A stretch of DNA of 8,144 nucleotides, taken from Sterolibacterium sp964500605. GTDB lineage: Bacteria; Pseudomonadota; Gammaproteobacteria; Burkholderiales; Rhodocyclaceae. Made by a program: the position numbers and the translations under genes. The notes beneath the pieces were generated by a model. The model did not search any database and had not been told where the DNA came from. It was given only the letters and a program-made list of their open reading frames with translations. This document shows positions 1 through 6,695 of the stretch, piece by piece. The DNA is taken from the NCBI GenBank assembly GCA_964500605.1, contig CAZCOS010000080.1:1-8144 (forward strand). Direction: 5' to 3'. Within the stretch, counting starts at the first letter, position 1; each line of letters opens with the position of its first letter.

Positions 1-1108
1 CGTGAAAAACATGCTGGTCGGCAGGTTCGTCCTGCACCATGACGGGCTGGGGCAGACCGTGAATGGCATCTCCCTTGCGCGGGCTGTCCGGGTAGCCTGC
101 TGCGGCGAGCACGACGCCCAAAGCCATGCGGCGATCCCATTCGGCTTCGACCTGATCCAGCTTGCCGTCGATGGCGGCATCGACCAGGGTGACGAGATTG
201 CTCTTGAGACGCATCATGATGGGCTGGGTTTCCGGGTCGCCCATGCGGCAGTTGAATTCGAGCACTTTCAGCGAGCCATCCGGCTTGATCATGAGACCGG
301 CATAGAGAAAGCCGGTGTAGCGGATGCCATCTTTCGCCATGCCGTTGATCGTCGGCATGATGACTTCGCGCATGACCTTGGCGTGGATGCTGGGCGTGAC
401 GACCGGTGCGGGGGAGTAAGCCCCCATGCCGCCGGTATTGGGCCCCTGGTCGCCGTCTTTCAGCCGTTTGTGATCCTGGCTGGTAGCCAGCGGCAGGGCG
501 TGAACGCCATCGGCCATGACGATGAAGCTGGCTTCTTCACCGTCGAGAAATTCCTCGATGACGACGCGCGCGCCGGCATCGCCCATCTTGTTGTCGAGCA
601 GCATCATGTCGATGGCGTCATGGGCTTCGTCCAGCGACATGGCAACGACGACGCCCTTGCCTGCCGCCAGGCCGTCAGCCTTGATGACGATGGGCGCGCC
701 TTCGGCATCGACGTAGGCATGCGCGGCCTGGGCATCGCTGAAGGTGCGGAATTTCGCCGTAGGTATGCCATGGCGCGCCATGAAATTCTTGGCGAAATCC
801 TTGGAAGATTCCAGCTGCGCTGCCGCCCGGCTCGGGCCGAAGATACGCAGCTCGCGGCTGCGGAAAACGTCGACGATGCCTGCCGCCAGCGGAGCTTCCG
901 GGCCGACGAGGGTGAAATGCACCTTTTCCTGTTCGGCAAAATCAGCCAGGGCTTCGATGTCGGTGAGGGCAAGGTTTTTCAGCTCGCGCTCGCGCGCCGT
1001 GCCAGCATTGCCCGGCGCAACATAGACGGTCTGGATGCCCGGGGCCTGCGCCAGCCGCCAGGCCAGTGCGTGTTCGCGGCCACCGGAGCCAATGACAAGT
1101 AGTTTCAT
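1..1108 (-). CDS. purD: Phosphoribosylamine-glycine ligase (GAR synthetase), 3' end cut off by window
   Basis: PurD joins glycine to 5-phosphoribosylamine using ATP, the second step of de novo purine synthesis, in the cytoplasm. The visible part is 369 codons from the ATG at 1108. It opens with the N-terminal domain signature MKLLVIGSGGREHALAW, followed by VGPEAPLAAGIVD and then the ATP-grasp region (SSKDFAKNFMARHGIPTA, IKADGLAAGKGV, VIEEFLDGEEAS). The PurD hallmark QGPNTGGMGAYSP and the metal-binding LEFNCRMGDPETQP segment follow, then GVVLAAAGYP and the start of the C-terminal domain. Family members are about 425 residues, so roughly 55-60 residues and the stop lie to the left of base 1. 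The gene follows purH by 15 bp with no clear Shine-Dalgarno, which suggests co-transcription and perhaps translational coupling. No frame break is seen. Identification is very secure; the symbol rests on these motifs. Confidence 0.97.
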   Translation of the reverse strand, partial: MKLLVIGSGGREHALAWRLAQAPGIQTVYVAPGNAGTARERELKNLALTDIEALADFAEQEKVHFTLVGPEAPLAAGIVDVFRSRELRIFGPSRAAAQLESSKDFAKNFMARHGIPTAKFRTFSDAQAAHAYVDAEGAPIVIKADGLAAGKGVVVAMSLDEAHDAIDMMLLDNKMGDAGARVVIEEFLDGEEASFIVMADGVHALPLATSQDHKRLKDGDQGPNTGGMGAYSPAPVVTPSIHAKVMREVIMPTINGMAKDGIRYTGFLYAGLMIKPDGSLKVLEFNCRMGDPETQPIMMRLKSNLVTLVDAAIDGKLDQVEAEWDRRMALGVVLAAAGYPDSPRKGDAIHGLPQPVMVQDEPADQHVFH

Positions 1109-1123
1109 GTTCTGGAAATGGAA

Positions 1124-2710
1124 TCAGTGACGGAAATGGCGGAAACCCGTGAAGACCATGGCGACGTTCTGCTCGTCCGCAGCGGCAATGACTTCGGCAT
1201 CACGCACCGAGCCGCCGGGCTGGATGACGGCCGTGGCCCCGGCTTTGGCCAGTACGTCGAGCCCATCGCGGAAAGGGAAGAAGGCATCCGAAGCCACAAC
1301 GGAACCGGCCACGGTGAGGCCGTTGTTCTCGGCCTTGATGGCAGCGATGCGGGCGGAATCCACGCGGCTCATCTGGCCCGCCCCCACACCGACAGTCATG
1401 TTGTCCTTGCAATAGACGATGGCATTCGATTTGACATATTTGGCCACGCGCCAGGCAAACAGCAGATCCGCCATTTCCTGCGGGCTGGGCGCGCGGCTCG
1501 TGACCACTTTCACATCAGCCTGCGTGATGATGGCAGCATCGGCGGTTTGCACCAGCAGGCCGCCGCCAACACGCTTGTAGTCGAGGGTGGCCGCCGCTTT
1601 GGCTGTTTTGTCCAGGGGGACGATGAGCACACGCAGGTTTTGTTTGGCAGCAAAAACGGCGCGTGCTTCCGGCGTGATTTCCGGGGCGATGATGACTTCA
1701 GCAAACTGGCTGGCGACGGCTTCGGCTATCGCCTGGTCGATCGGCCCGTTGAAGGCGATGATGCCACCAAAGGCGGAAGTGGGGTCGGTCTTGAAAGCCT
1801 TGCGGTAGGCCTCGACCGCCGTGCTGGCCACGGCCACGCCGCAGGGGTTGGCGTGTTTGACGATCACGCAGGCCGCTGGTGCATCATGGAATGCCTTGAC
1901 GCATTCCCAGGCGGCATCGGCATCGGCGATGTTGTTGTAGGAAAGCTCCTTGCCCTGTAATTGCTGGTAGGTCGCAATCGAACCCGGAACAGGCGTGGGC
2001 TCGCGGTAAAAAGCCGCCGTCTGGTGCGGGTTCTCGCCGTAACGCATGACGTCGACCTTGTCGAAAGCCAGCTGAAGTTTTTCCGGATACGCACCTGGAT
2101 GGTTTTCGGCATCGAGGCTGGTGAGCCAGTTGGCGATCATGCCGTCATAGCGGGCCGTGTGCGTGAAGGCTTTTTTCGCCAGGCCGAAACGGGTCGCATA
2201 GCTCAATGCGCCGCCATTCGCCTTCATCTCGTCGATGATGGCAGTGTAATCTTCCGGGTCGGTGACAATGCCGACACCGCCGGTTTCATTGCCGTGATTT
2301 TTCGCCGCCGCGCGCACCATGGTCGGGCCGCCGATGTCAATATTCTCGATGGCATCTTCCAGTGTGCAGCCAGATTTGGCGACAGTTTGCGCGAAGGGGT
2401 AGAGATTGACCACGACAAGGTCGATGCGCTCGATGCCATGCTTTGCCATGGTGTCGAGGTGTTCGGGCAGGTCGCGTCGCCCGAGGATGCCGCCATGCAC
2501 TTTAGGGTGCAGGGTTTTCACGCGCCCGTCGAGCATTTCAGGAAAGCCGGTGTAGTCGGAGACTTCGGTAACGGGCAAGCTTGCATCGCGCAGGAGCTTG
2601 GCCGAGCCGCCCGTCGACAGGAGCTTGACGCCTAGTTGTGTCAGGGCACGGGCGAAGTCGACCGCACCACGTTTGTCGGAAAGGCTGATGAGGGCCTGGG
2701 TGATTTTCAT
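1124..2710 (-). CDS. purH: Bifunctional AICAR transformylase / IMP cyclohydrolase
   Basis: PurH catalyses the last two steps of IMP synthesis: formylation of AICAR with 10-formyl-tetrahydrofolate, then ring closure. From the ATG at 2710 the protein has 528 residues, matching the usual length of about 525-530. The N-terminal MGS-like cyclohydrolase domain (about 1-150) shows ALISLSDKRG, LLSTGGSAKLL, DGRVKTLHPKVHGGIL and IENIDIGGPTMVRAAAKN. The transformylase domain follows, with RYGENPHQ (223-230) and the catalytic Lys285-His286 in VKHANPCGVA. KSNAIV (427-432) and DAFFPFRDG come later, and the protein ends in GFRHFRH. Starting at 2710 gives the normal family N-terminus (MKITQALIS). An in-frame TTG at 2728 overlapping the fis stop would add six residues and is less likely. 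It lies 14 bp after fis and 15 bp before purD, so it is probably read from the dusB-fis transcript. Confidence 0.97.
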   Translation of the reverse strand: MKITQALISLSDKRGAVDFARALTQLGVKLLSTGGSAKLLRDASLPVTEVSDYTGFPEMLDGRVKTLHPKVHGGILGRRDLPEHLDTMAKHGIERIDLVVVNLYPFAQTVAKSGCTLEDAIENIDIGGPTMVRAAAKNHGNETGGVGIVTDPEDYTAIIDEMKANGGALSYATRFGLAKKAFTHTARYDGMIANWLTSLDAENHPGAYPEKLQLAFDKVDVMRYGENPHQTAAFYREPTPVPGSIATYQQLQGKELSYNNIADADAAWECVKAFHDAPAACVIVKHANPCGVAVASTAVEAYRKAFKTDPTSAFGGIIAFNGPIDQAIAEAVASQFAEVIIAPEITPEARAVFAAKQNLRVLIVPLDKTAKAAATLDYKRVGGGLLVQTADAAIITQADVKVVTSRAPSPQEMADLLFAWRVAKYVKSNAIVYCKDNMTVGVGAGQMSRVDSARIAAIKAENNGLTVAGSVVASDAFFPFRDGLDVLAKAGATAVIQPGGSVRDAEVIAAADEQNVAMVFTGFRHFRH

Positions 2711-2724
2711 GATGAGCCCGGAGG

Positions 2725-2958
2725 TCAAAGAAGTTGGTAATCGGTCAGTTTTCGGCGCAGCGTGTTGCGGTTGATGCCGAGCATGTCAGCAGCCAGCGTC
2801 TGGTTTCCGTCGGCATGCTGCATGATGGTTTCAAGCATCGAGCGTTCGACATTTTGAACAACCATGTCATATACTCCCGAGGGCTTTTCGCCTTCCAGGT
2901 CATCAAAATAACGGTTCAGCGTGTTACGCACACACACAGCCAAGTCGTTTGTACTCAT
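2725..2958 (-). CDS. fis: Fis family nucleoid-associated DNA-binding protein (short form)
   Basis: Fis bends DNA and acts as a growth-phase regulator of stable RNA and many other promoters. This protein has 77 residues. Its C-terminal helix-turn-helix (about 52-74: GNQTLAADMLGINRNTLRRKL) closely follows the E. coli Fis sequence ending [21 protein letters not shown]. Upstream helices align through YFDDLEG and ETIMQHADGNQT. E. coli Fis has 98 residues; about 20-25 N-terminal residues, corresponding to the beta-hairpin arm needed to activate site-specific invertases, are absent here, as is usual in betaproteobacterial homologues. The ATG at 2958 shares ATGA with the dusB stop, so translation is probably coupled. 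The dusB-fis pairing is the same as in enterobacteria and strongly supports the call. NtrC-family activators share this C-terminal fold, but the small size rules them out. Confidence 0.95.
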   Translation of the reverse strand: MSTNDLAVCVRNTLNRYFDDLEGEKPSGVYDMVVQNVERSMLETIMQHADGNQTLAADMLGINRNTLRRKLTDYQLL

Positions 2959-4001
2959 GCAGCCAGAGCCTCGTCGGTCGTTTCACGGGTTGATTCGGGT
3001 GATTCGGTTTCATAGGCCAGATGCTCGCCCAAGGCGGCGTGGCCCAGAAAAAAATCGTCCGTCGCCTGCAACTGGGCCGCAACATCCGGAAGCTGGTTCA
3101 TGGCATGACGGAAAGTCGCCGCACCGGAAAGCCCCCGGGTGTACCAGGCGATATGTTTGCGGGCGATCCTCACGCCGGTGTGCTCGCCATAAAACGCGTA
3201 GAGGTCGGCCAGGTGTTGACGCAGGATGGCGTGAATTTCGGTCACTTTCGGCGGCGGGAGAAACTCGCCCGTTGCCAGATAATGTTCGATTTCGCGGAAC
3301 AGCCAGGGGCGACCCTGGGCAGCGCGGCCGATCATCAAGCCGTCGGCGCGGGTGTAGTCGAGGACCTGACGCGCCTTTTGCGGCGAGTTGATGTCGCCAT
3401 TGGCGATGACAGGGATGCCCACGCGGGTTTTGACGTGGGCGATGGTGTCGTATTCTGCTTCACCACGATACTGGTCGGCACGGGTGCGGCCATGAATGGC
3501 GATGGCGCGGATGCCACTTTGTTCGGCGATACGGGCGATGGCCGGGGCGTTTTTGTTCTCGCGGTTCCAGCCGGTGCGAAACTTCAACGTGACGGGTGTT
3601 TGCGGTACGGCCGAGACGACGGCTTCGAGAATCTTCGCCACCAGCAATTCATCCTGCATCAGGGCGGAGCCGGCCATGACATTGCAGACCTTCTTGGCCG
3701 GGCAGCCCATGTTGATGTCGATGATCTGCGCGCCATGATCGACATTGTGTTTCGCGGCTTCGGCCATCATGCGCGGATCGGCCCCGGCGATCTGGACAGA
3801 AATCGGCTCGACTTCGCCATCGTGATTCGCCCGTCGCAGCGTCTTGGCACTGCCGTAAAGCAGGGAGTTGGATGTCACCATCTCGGAGACTGCCAACCCC
3901 GCGCCGAGCTTCTTGCAAAGCTGGCGAAAGGGCCGGTCCGTCACCCCGGCCATGGGGGCGACGAACAGATTGTTCCTGAGCGTGTAGCCAACGAATTCCA
4001 T
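2955..4001 (-). CDS. dusB: tRNA-dihydrouridine synthase B
   Basis: DusB is an FMN-dependent, NADPH-using enzyme that reduces uridine to dihydrouridine in the tRNA D-loop. The 348-residue protein starts at the ATG at 4001 with the family N-terminus (FVAPMAGVTDRPFRQLC, about 13-29). Further motifs are SVQIAGADPRMMAEAA, then DINMGCPAKKV with the catalytic Cys at residue 100. LKFRTGW, AIHGRTRADQY and VIANGDI follow, and the FMN-phosphate loop DGLMIGRAAQGRPWLF completes the TIM barrel. The C-terminal helical tRNA-recognition domain follows and ends in an acidic, Thr/Ser-rich tail. Placement directly before fis, with a 4-bp ATGA overlap, picks DusB over DusA or DusC. It is probably the first gene of the dusB-fis-purH-purD unit; a possible -10 lies about 37-42 bp upstream of the ATG. 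No good Shine-Dalgarno is seen. A run of seven T on the coding strand near the 3' end (complement of 3048-3054) is a possible slippage spot, but the frame is intact. Confidence 0.96.
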   Translation of the reverse strand: MEFVGYTLRNNLFVAPMAGVTDRPFRQLCKKLGAGLAVSEMVTSNSLLYGSAKTLRRANHDGEVEPISVQIAGADPRMMAEAAKHNVDHGAQIIDINMGCPAKKVCNVMAGSALMQDELLVAKILEAVVSAVPQTPVTLKFRTGWNRENKNAPAIARIAEQSGIRAIAIHGRTRADQYRGEAEYDTIAHVKTRVGIPVIANGDINSPQKARQVLDYTRADGLMIGRAAQGRPWLFREIEHYLATGEFLPPPKVTEIHAILRQHLADLYAFYGEHTGVRIARKHIAWYTRGLSGAATFRHAMNQLPDVAAQLQATDDFFLGHAALGEHLAYETESPESTRETTDEALAA

Positions 4002-4037
4002 GGAAAGGCCAGGGAAAGAAAAAAGGGGAAGGGCGGA

Positions 4038-4047
4038 ATTTTACCGC
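4038..4047 (-). promoter_or_regulatory. Possible -10 region of a dusB-fis-purH-purD promoter
   Basis: In the 81-bp gap between ubiH and dusB the minus strand reads GCGGTAAAATTCC, with TAAAAT (complement of 4038-4043) resembling a sigma-70 -10 hexamer. A start around 4031 would give a leader of about 30 bases before the dusB ATG. No good -35 hexamer is found 16-18 bp upstream, so the assignment is weak. A 4-bp inverted repeat (GCGG/CCGC, 4033-4047) flanks the hexamer. The position, just before a known type of operon head, is the main support. Confidence 0.35.
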
Positions 4048-4082
4048 AAAGCATTGCCCACCATCGCCGCCCGTCCACAGAA

Positions 4083-5297
4083 CTACAATCCGCGCATTCC
4101 GTACATCATCCTTCTGGCTAGAAAACCCCGCAGCGGCGGTAACAGATCGAGAGCCAGCAGGGCCAGCCCACGTCCTTCTCGCAAAACAGGCAGATCGTTG
4201 CTAAACAGGCGAACGAGGCCATCCGTCAGGCCAATGACGCCTTGCCGGTCGATGCGCCGGGCGGCAGCGTAACGGGCAAGCACCTCCGGCTGTCCTGGGT
4301 CGGCTTGCCCGGCCAGGGTTTGCGCCAGGGCCATGACATCACGCAAGGCCAGATTGAAGCCTTGCCCTGCCACCGGATGCAGCGTTTGCGCGGCATTGCC
4401 GAGCCAGACACAACGCTCGCCCACCGGACTGACGCGGTAACGCAGGCCCAGCGGAAAGACATGGCGGTCGCGCACTGCTGAAAAGGAGAGCCGGTGGCCA
4501 AAATGGGCCTGAATGGTTTTAAGAAAAACGGCCTCTTCCTGTGTCTGGCATTGCGCCGCTTCTTCGGGTGAGCAGGTATACACGACTGAATACGCGTTCG
4601 GCGTGTGCAGGGGCAGCAAGGCCAGCGGACCTTGAGGCGTGAAGCGTTCCCAGGCGGTATGCGCATGAGGTTGGTCGGCAGTTACCGTGCAAATCAGGGC
4701 ATGCTGACCATAGTCCCGATGACGGATCGGATTTTCCTCTGCTTCGCTGATACCACCTTCCGCATAAACAGCGAGCGGCGTGCAATGCGGCTGCGCCTGC
4801 GCGTCAATGAGCTGTATCTGCAAAGCTCCTGGAGCCATTTGAACGCTTCGAATGATGTGACTTTCCCCAAAATAACGGACACCTGCCGCATCCAGGGCAT
4901 CATCCAGTGCTGCGGCGATCTTTGAGGCCGGGACCACCTGCCCCAAAGCGGACACACCTTCTTCCGCAGCACGGATACGGGTGCGCCCGAAACCATTTTT
5001 CTGTGAGATGTGAATGGTATCGATGGCTGTCGCAGACGGTGCAATGGCCGACCAGCAACCCAACCACTCAAAAAATTGCTGCGAACCGTGGGAAAGCGCG
5101 ATGACTCGCGGGTCACGCCGTGCCGCGCCGCGCGGGCGCAGATCGTGAATACCGCTGGCAAACCCCTGACGTGCCAGTGCCAGTGCCAAAGCCATGCCCA
5201 CCAGTCCTCCGCCGATGACGCGGATGGGGGCCTGTGTCTTCGAGGGAGAGCAGAAACCATTGGCCAGATGGGCTCCAAAATAGGTGGCCTCAGCCAT
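4083..5297 (-). CDS. ubiH: UbiH-type FAD-dependent ubiquinone biosynthesis hydroxylase
   Basis: UbiH-family flavoproteins use FAD, NAD(P)H and O2 to hydroxylate the ring of the prenylated ubiquinone precursor (C1 position for UbiH), in a membrane-associated complex. The 404-residue protein has the Rossmann FAD motif VIGGGLVGMALALALARQG (27-45). The strong second FAD motif GNAAQTLHPVAGQGFNLALR (300-319) is typical of UbiH/UbiF/VisC/Coq6. Between them, the usual 'DG' motif is replaced by YAEGGIS (178-184), where A-D-G is expected. The C-terminus ends RRMMYGMRGL, as in UbiH relatives. The ATG at 5297 overlaps the pepP stop by 8 bp, and a GAGG six bases upstream (complement of 5304-5307) supports it. 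This start gives a 24-residue extension before the first beta strand that most relatives lack. The pepP-ubiH order matches E. coli and favours UbiH over UbiF or UbiI, but the exact ring position cannot be read from sequence. Confidence 0.88.
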   Translation of the reverse strand: MAEATYFGAHLANGFCSPSKTQAPIRVIGGGLVGMALALALARQGFASGIHDLRPRGAARRDPRVIALSHGSQQFFEWLGCWSAIAPSATAIDTIHISQKNGFGRTRIRAAEEGVSALGQVVPASKIAAALDDALDAAGVRYFGESHIIRSVQMAPGALQIQLIDAQAQPHCTPLAVYAEGGISEAEENPIRHRDYGQHALICTVTADQPHAHTAWERFTPQGPLALLPLHTPNAYSVVYTCSPEEAAQCQTQEEAVFLKTIQAHFGHRLSFSAVRDRHVFPLGLRYRVSPVGERCVWLGNAAQTLHPVAGQGFNLALRDVMALAQTLAGQADPGQPEVLARYAAARRIDRQGVIGLTDGLVRLFSNDLPVLREGRGLALLALDLLPPLRGFLARRMMYGMRGL

Positions 5298-6627
5298 GTC
5301 GCGCCTCGGCCATCAGGGCCTCTATTTCCGCGATGGACTTTGGCGCGTCCCGGGTCAAAATCTCGCAGCCTGTGGTCGTGATCAAAGCATCATCTTCAAT
5401 ACGAACGCCGATGTCGTGAAAGGCAGCGTGAATATCATCAGCCGCACGGATGTAGCACCCGGGTTCAATGGTCAGCACCATACCCGCTTCGAGCGCGCGC
5501 CAGCCTTCCCCCTGCTTGTATTCGCCTACATCATGCACATCGCGGCCCAACCAGTGGCTGGTTCGGTGCATGTAAAAACGTTTATAAGCTTCTGATTCGA
5601 TGACTCCGTCGAGTGATCCTTTCAATAAACCCAGATCGATCATCCCTTGTGCGAGTACACGCACCGCAGCCTCGTGCGGTTCATTGAAGCTCGCGCCAGG
5701 ATGGAGTGTGGCGATGGCGGCGAGCTGGGCATCGAGAACAAGGCGGTAGACATCGGCTTGAGCACCGAGAAATTGTCCGCCCACCGGAAAGGTTCGCGTA
5801 ATGTCTGCGGCATAGCCGTTAAACTCACCCCCAGCATCAATCAGCAGCAAATCCCCCGCACGCAGCGGCTGATCATTGGCAACGTAATGCAGGATGCAGG
5901 CATTTTTTCCTCCGGCCACAATGCTGTTGTAGGCCGGAGCCTGGCAGCCCTGCCTGCGAAATTCGTGCAACAGCTCGGCTTCGATTTCGTACTCATAACG
6001 GCCCACTTGCGTTGCTCGCATGGCTCGACGATGGGCGGCCGATGAAATTTCGGCTGCGCGACGCATGAGATCAATCTCGGTCTCATCCTTGAACAAGCGC
6101 ATTTCATCGAGTCGTGACTGGAGATCGTGAATCTGCGCAGGGGCACGCTTGCCCTGACGAGACTGAGCCCGCACCGCGTTAAGTGCCGCTGTGATTCTCT
6201 CGTCCCACTTCGGATCCTGTCCCAGCGTACACCAGAGTACAGGCTGATCGGCCAGCCGTTGAGCCAGCTGCGTATCCAGTTCATCGATGGGAAAAGCGGC
6301 ATCCAGGCCAAAGGTTTCCCGGACGGCTTCGGGCCCCCAGCGGAATCCATCCCAGATTTCCCGTTCGGCATCCTTCACACGGCAAAACAGCAGGCTTTGC
6401 CCGATGGATTCCGCCGTGCCGGGTGGCGAAGCGATGAGCATCAGAACCGCCTCGGGTTCATCAAAACCGCTCAAATAATGAAAGGAACTATCGGGTCTGA
6501 AGGGGTAGTGTGCGTCACGATTTCGCTGTTTTTCTGTCGCAGTCGGAATGATGGCGAGCCCGCCACCCTGTTTGCGCATGTGTTCAAGCAGCCGGGTTCG
6601 ACGATCGGAAAAAGAGCGGATATCCAT
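5290..6627 (-). CDS. pepP: Xaa-Pro aminopeptidase (aminopeptidase P)
   Basis: PepP removes the N-terminal residue from peptides with proline in second position, using a dinuclear Mn centre in the cytoplasm. The protein has 445 residues, close to the 441 of the E. coli enzyme. The N-terminal AMP_N domain (about 1-170) contains RPDSSFHYLSGFDEPEAVL. The C-terminal pita-bread domain carries all five expected metal ligands: Asp264 (LLIDAGGE), Asp275 (AADITRTFP), His358 (HRTSHWLGRDVHD), Glu388 (VLTIEPGCYI) and Glu411 (GVRIEDDALI). It is therefore predicted to be active. The ATG at 6627 gives the normal family N-terminus; the Shine-Dalgarno is weak. Its last codons overlap ubiH by 8 bp, indicating co-transcription. 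It lies 68 bp after the murU-type gene, so it may have its own promoter or be part of a longer unit; I cannot identify a convincing promoter there. Confidence 0.96.
   Translation of the reverse strand: MDIRSFSDRRTRLLEHMRKQGGGLAIIPTATEKQRNRDAHYPFRPDSSFHYLSGFDEPEAVLMLIASPPGTAESIGQSLLFCRVKDAEREIWDGFRWGPEAVRETFGLDAAFPIDELDTQLAQRLADQPVLWCTLGQDPKWDERITAALNAVRAQSRQGKRAPAQIHDLQSRLDEMRLFKDETEIDLMRRAAEISSAAHRRAMRATQVGRYEYEIEAELLHEFRRQGCQAPAYNSIVAGGKNACILHYVANDQPLRAGDLLLIDAGGEFNGYAADITRTFPVGGQFLGAQADVYRLVLDAQLAAIATLHPGASFNEPHEAAVRVLAQGMIDLGLLKGSLDGVIESEAYKRFYMHRTSHWLGRDVHDVGEYKQGEGWRALEAGMVLTIEPGCYIRAADDIHAAFHDIGVRIEDDALITTTGCEILTRDAPKSIAEIEALMAEARHG
5304..5307 (-). promoter_or_regulatory. Ribosome binding site supporting the ubiH start
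   Basis: The minus strand carries GAGG six bases before the ATG at 5297, inside the end of pepP. This spacing is normal and supports the upstream start of ubiH despite the unusual 24-residue N-terminal extension. Confidence 0.55.
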
Positions 6628-6660
6628 GACAGACCGTGAGAAATTCTTAGAAAAAGAGGA

Positions 6661-6690
6661 CGAAGCACCCGAGGTACTCGAAACACCCGA
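6661..6690. repeat. Two 12-bp direct repeats with 18-bp period in the pepP-murU gap
   Basis: On the plus strand CGAAGCACCCGA (6661-6672) is repeated as CGAAACACCCGA (6679-6690), 11 of 12 bases identical, separated by GGTACT. The pair fills much of the 68-bp space between the murU-type gene and pepP. The 18-bp period is six codons, and in the plus-strand frame beginning with ATG at 6626 the units read as E-A-P-E and E-T-P-E. It could be a binding site, part of an untranslated leader, or coding relic; nothing decides between these. Confidence 0.5.
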
Positions 6691-6695
6691 AGCCG

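Noticed and set aside
2..1102. Long plus-strand open frame across purD (366 codons)
   Set aside because: It is an antisense shadow of purD, whose full set of PurD motifs is on the minus strand. The plus-strand protein has no recognisable domain and an unnatural His/Asp/Arg-rich composition.
1118..2635. Plus-strand open frames antisense to purH (280 and 224 codons)
   Set aside because: They mirror the codon bias of purH, show no domain and start without ribosome sites. The minus strand encodes complete PurH.
4002..4082. Rho-independent terminator after ubiH
   Set aside because: The only inverted repeat (GCGG/CCGC) has a 4-bp stem, and the T-run on the minus strand lies several bases away after CCTTCCCC. 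It is too weak for a terminator and fits a -10 region at least as well.
3021..4121. Plus-strand open frame of 366 codons across dusB and the dusB-ubiH gap
   Set aside because: It is antisense to the complete DusB and its translation resembles no family; GC-rich third positions readily keep such frames open.
6628..6695. A sigma-70 promoter for pepP (TAAGAA as -10)
   Set aside because: No acceptable -35 hexamer lies 16-18 bp upstream, and the -10 match is poor.
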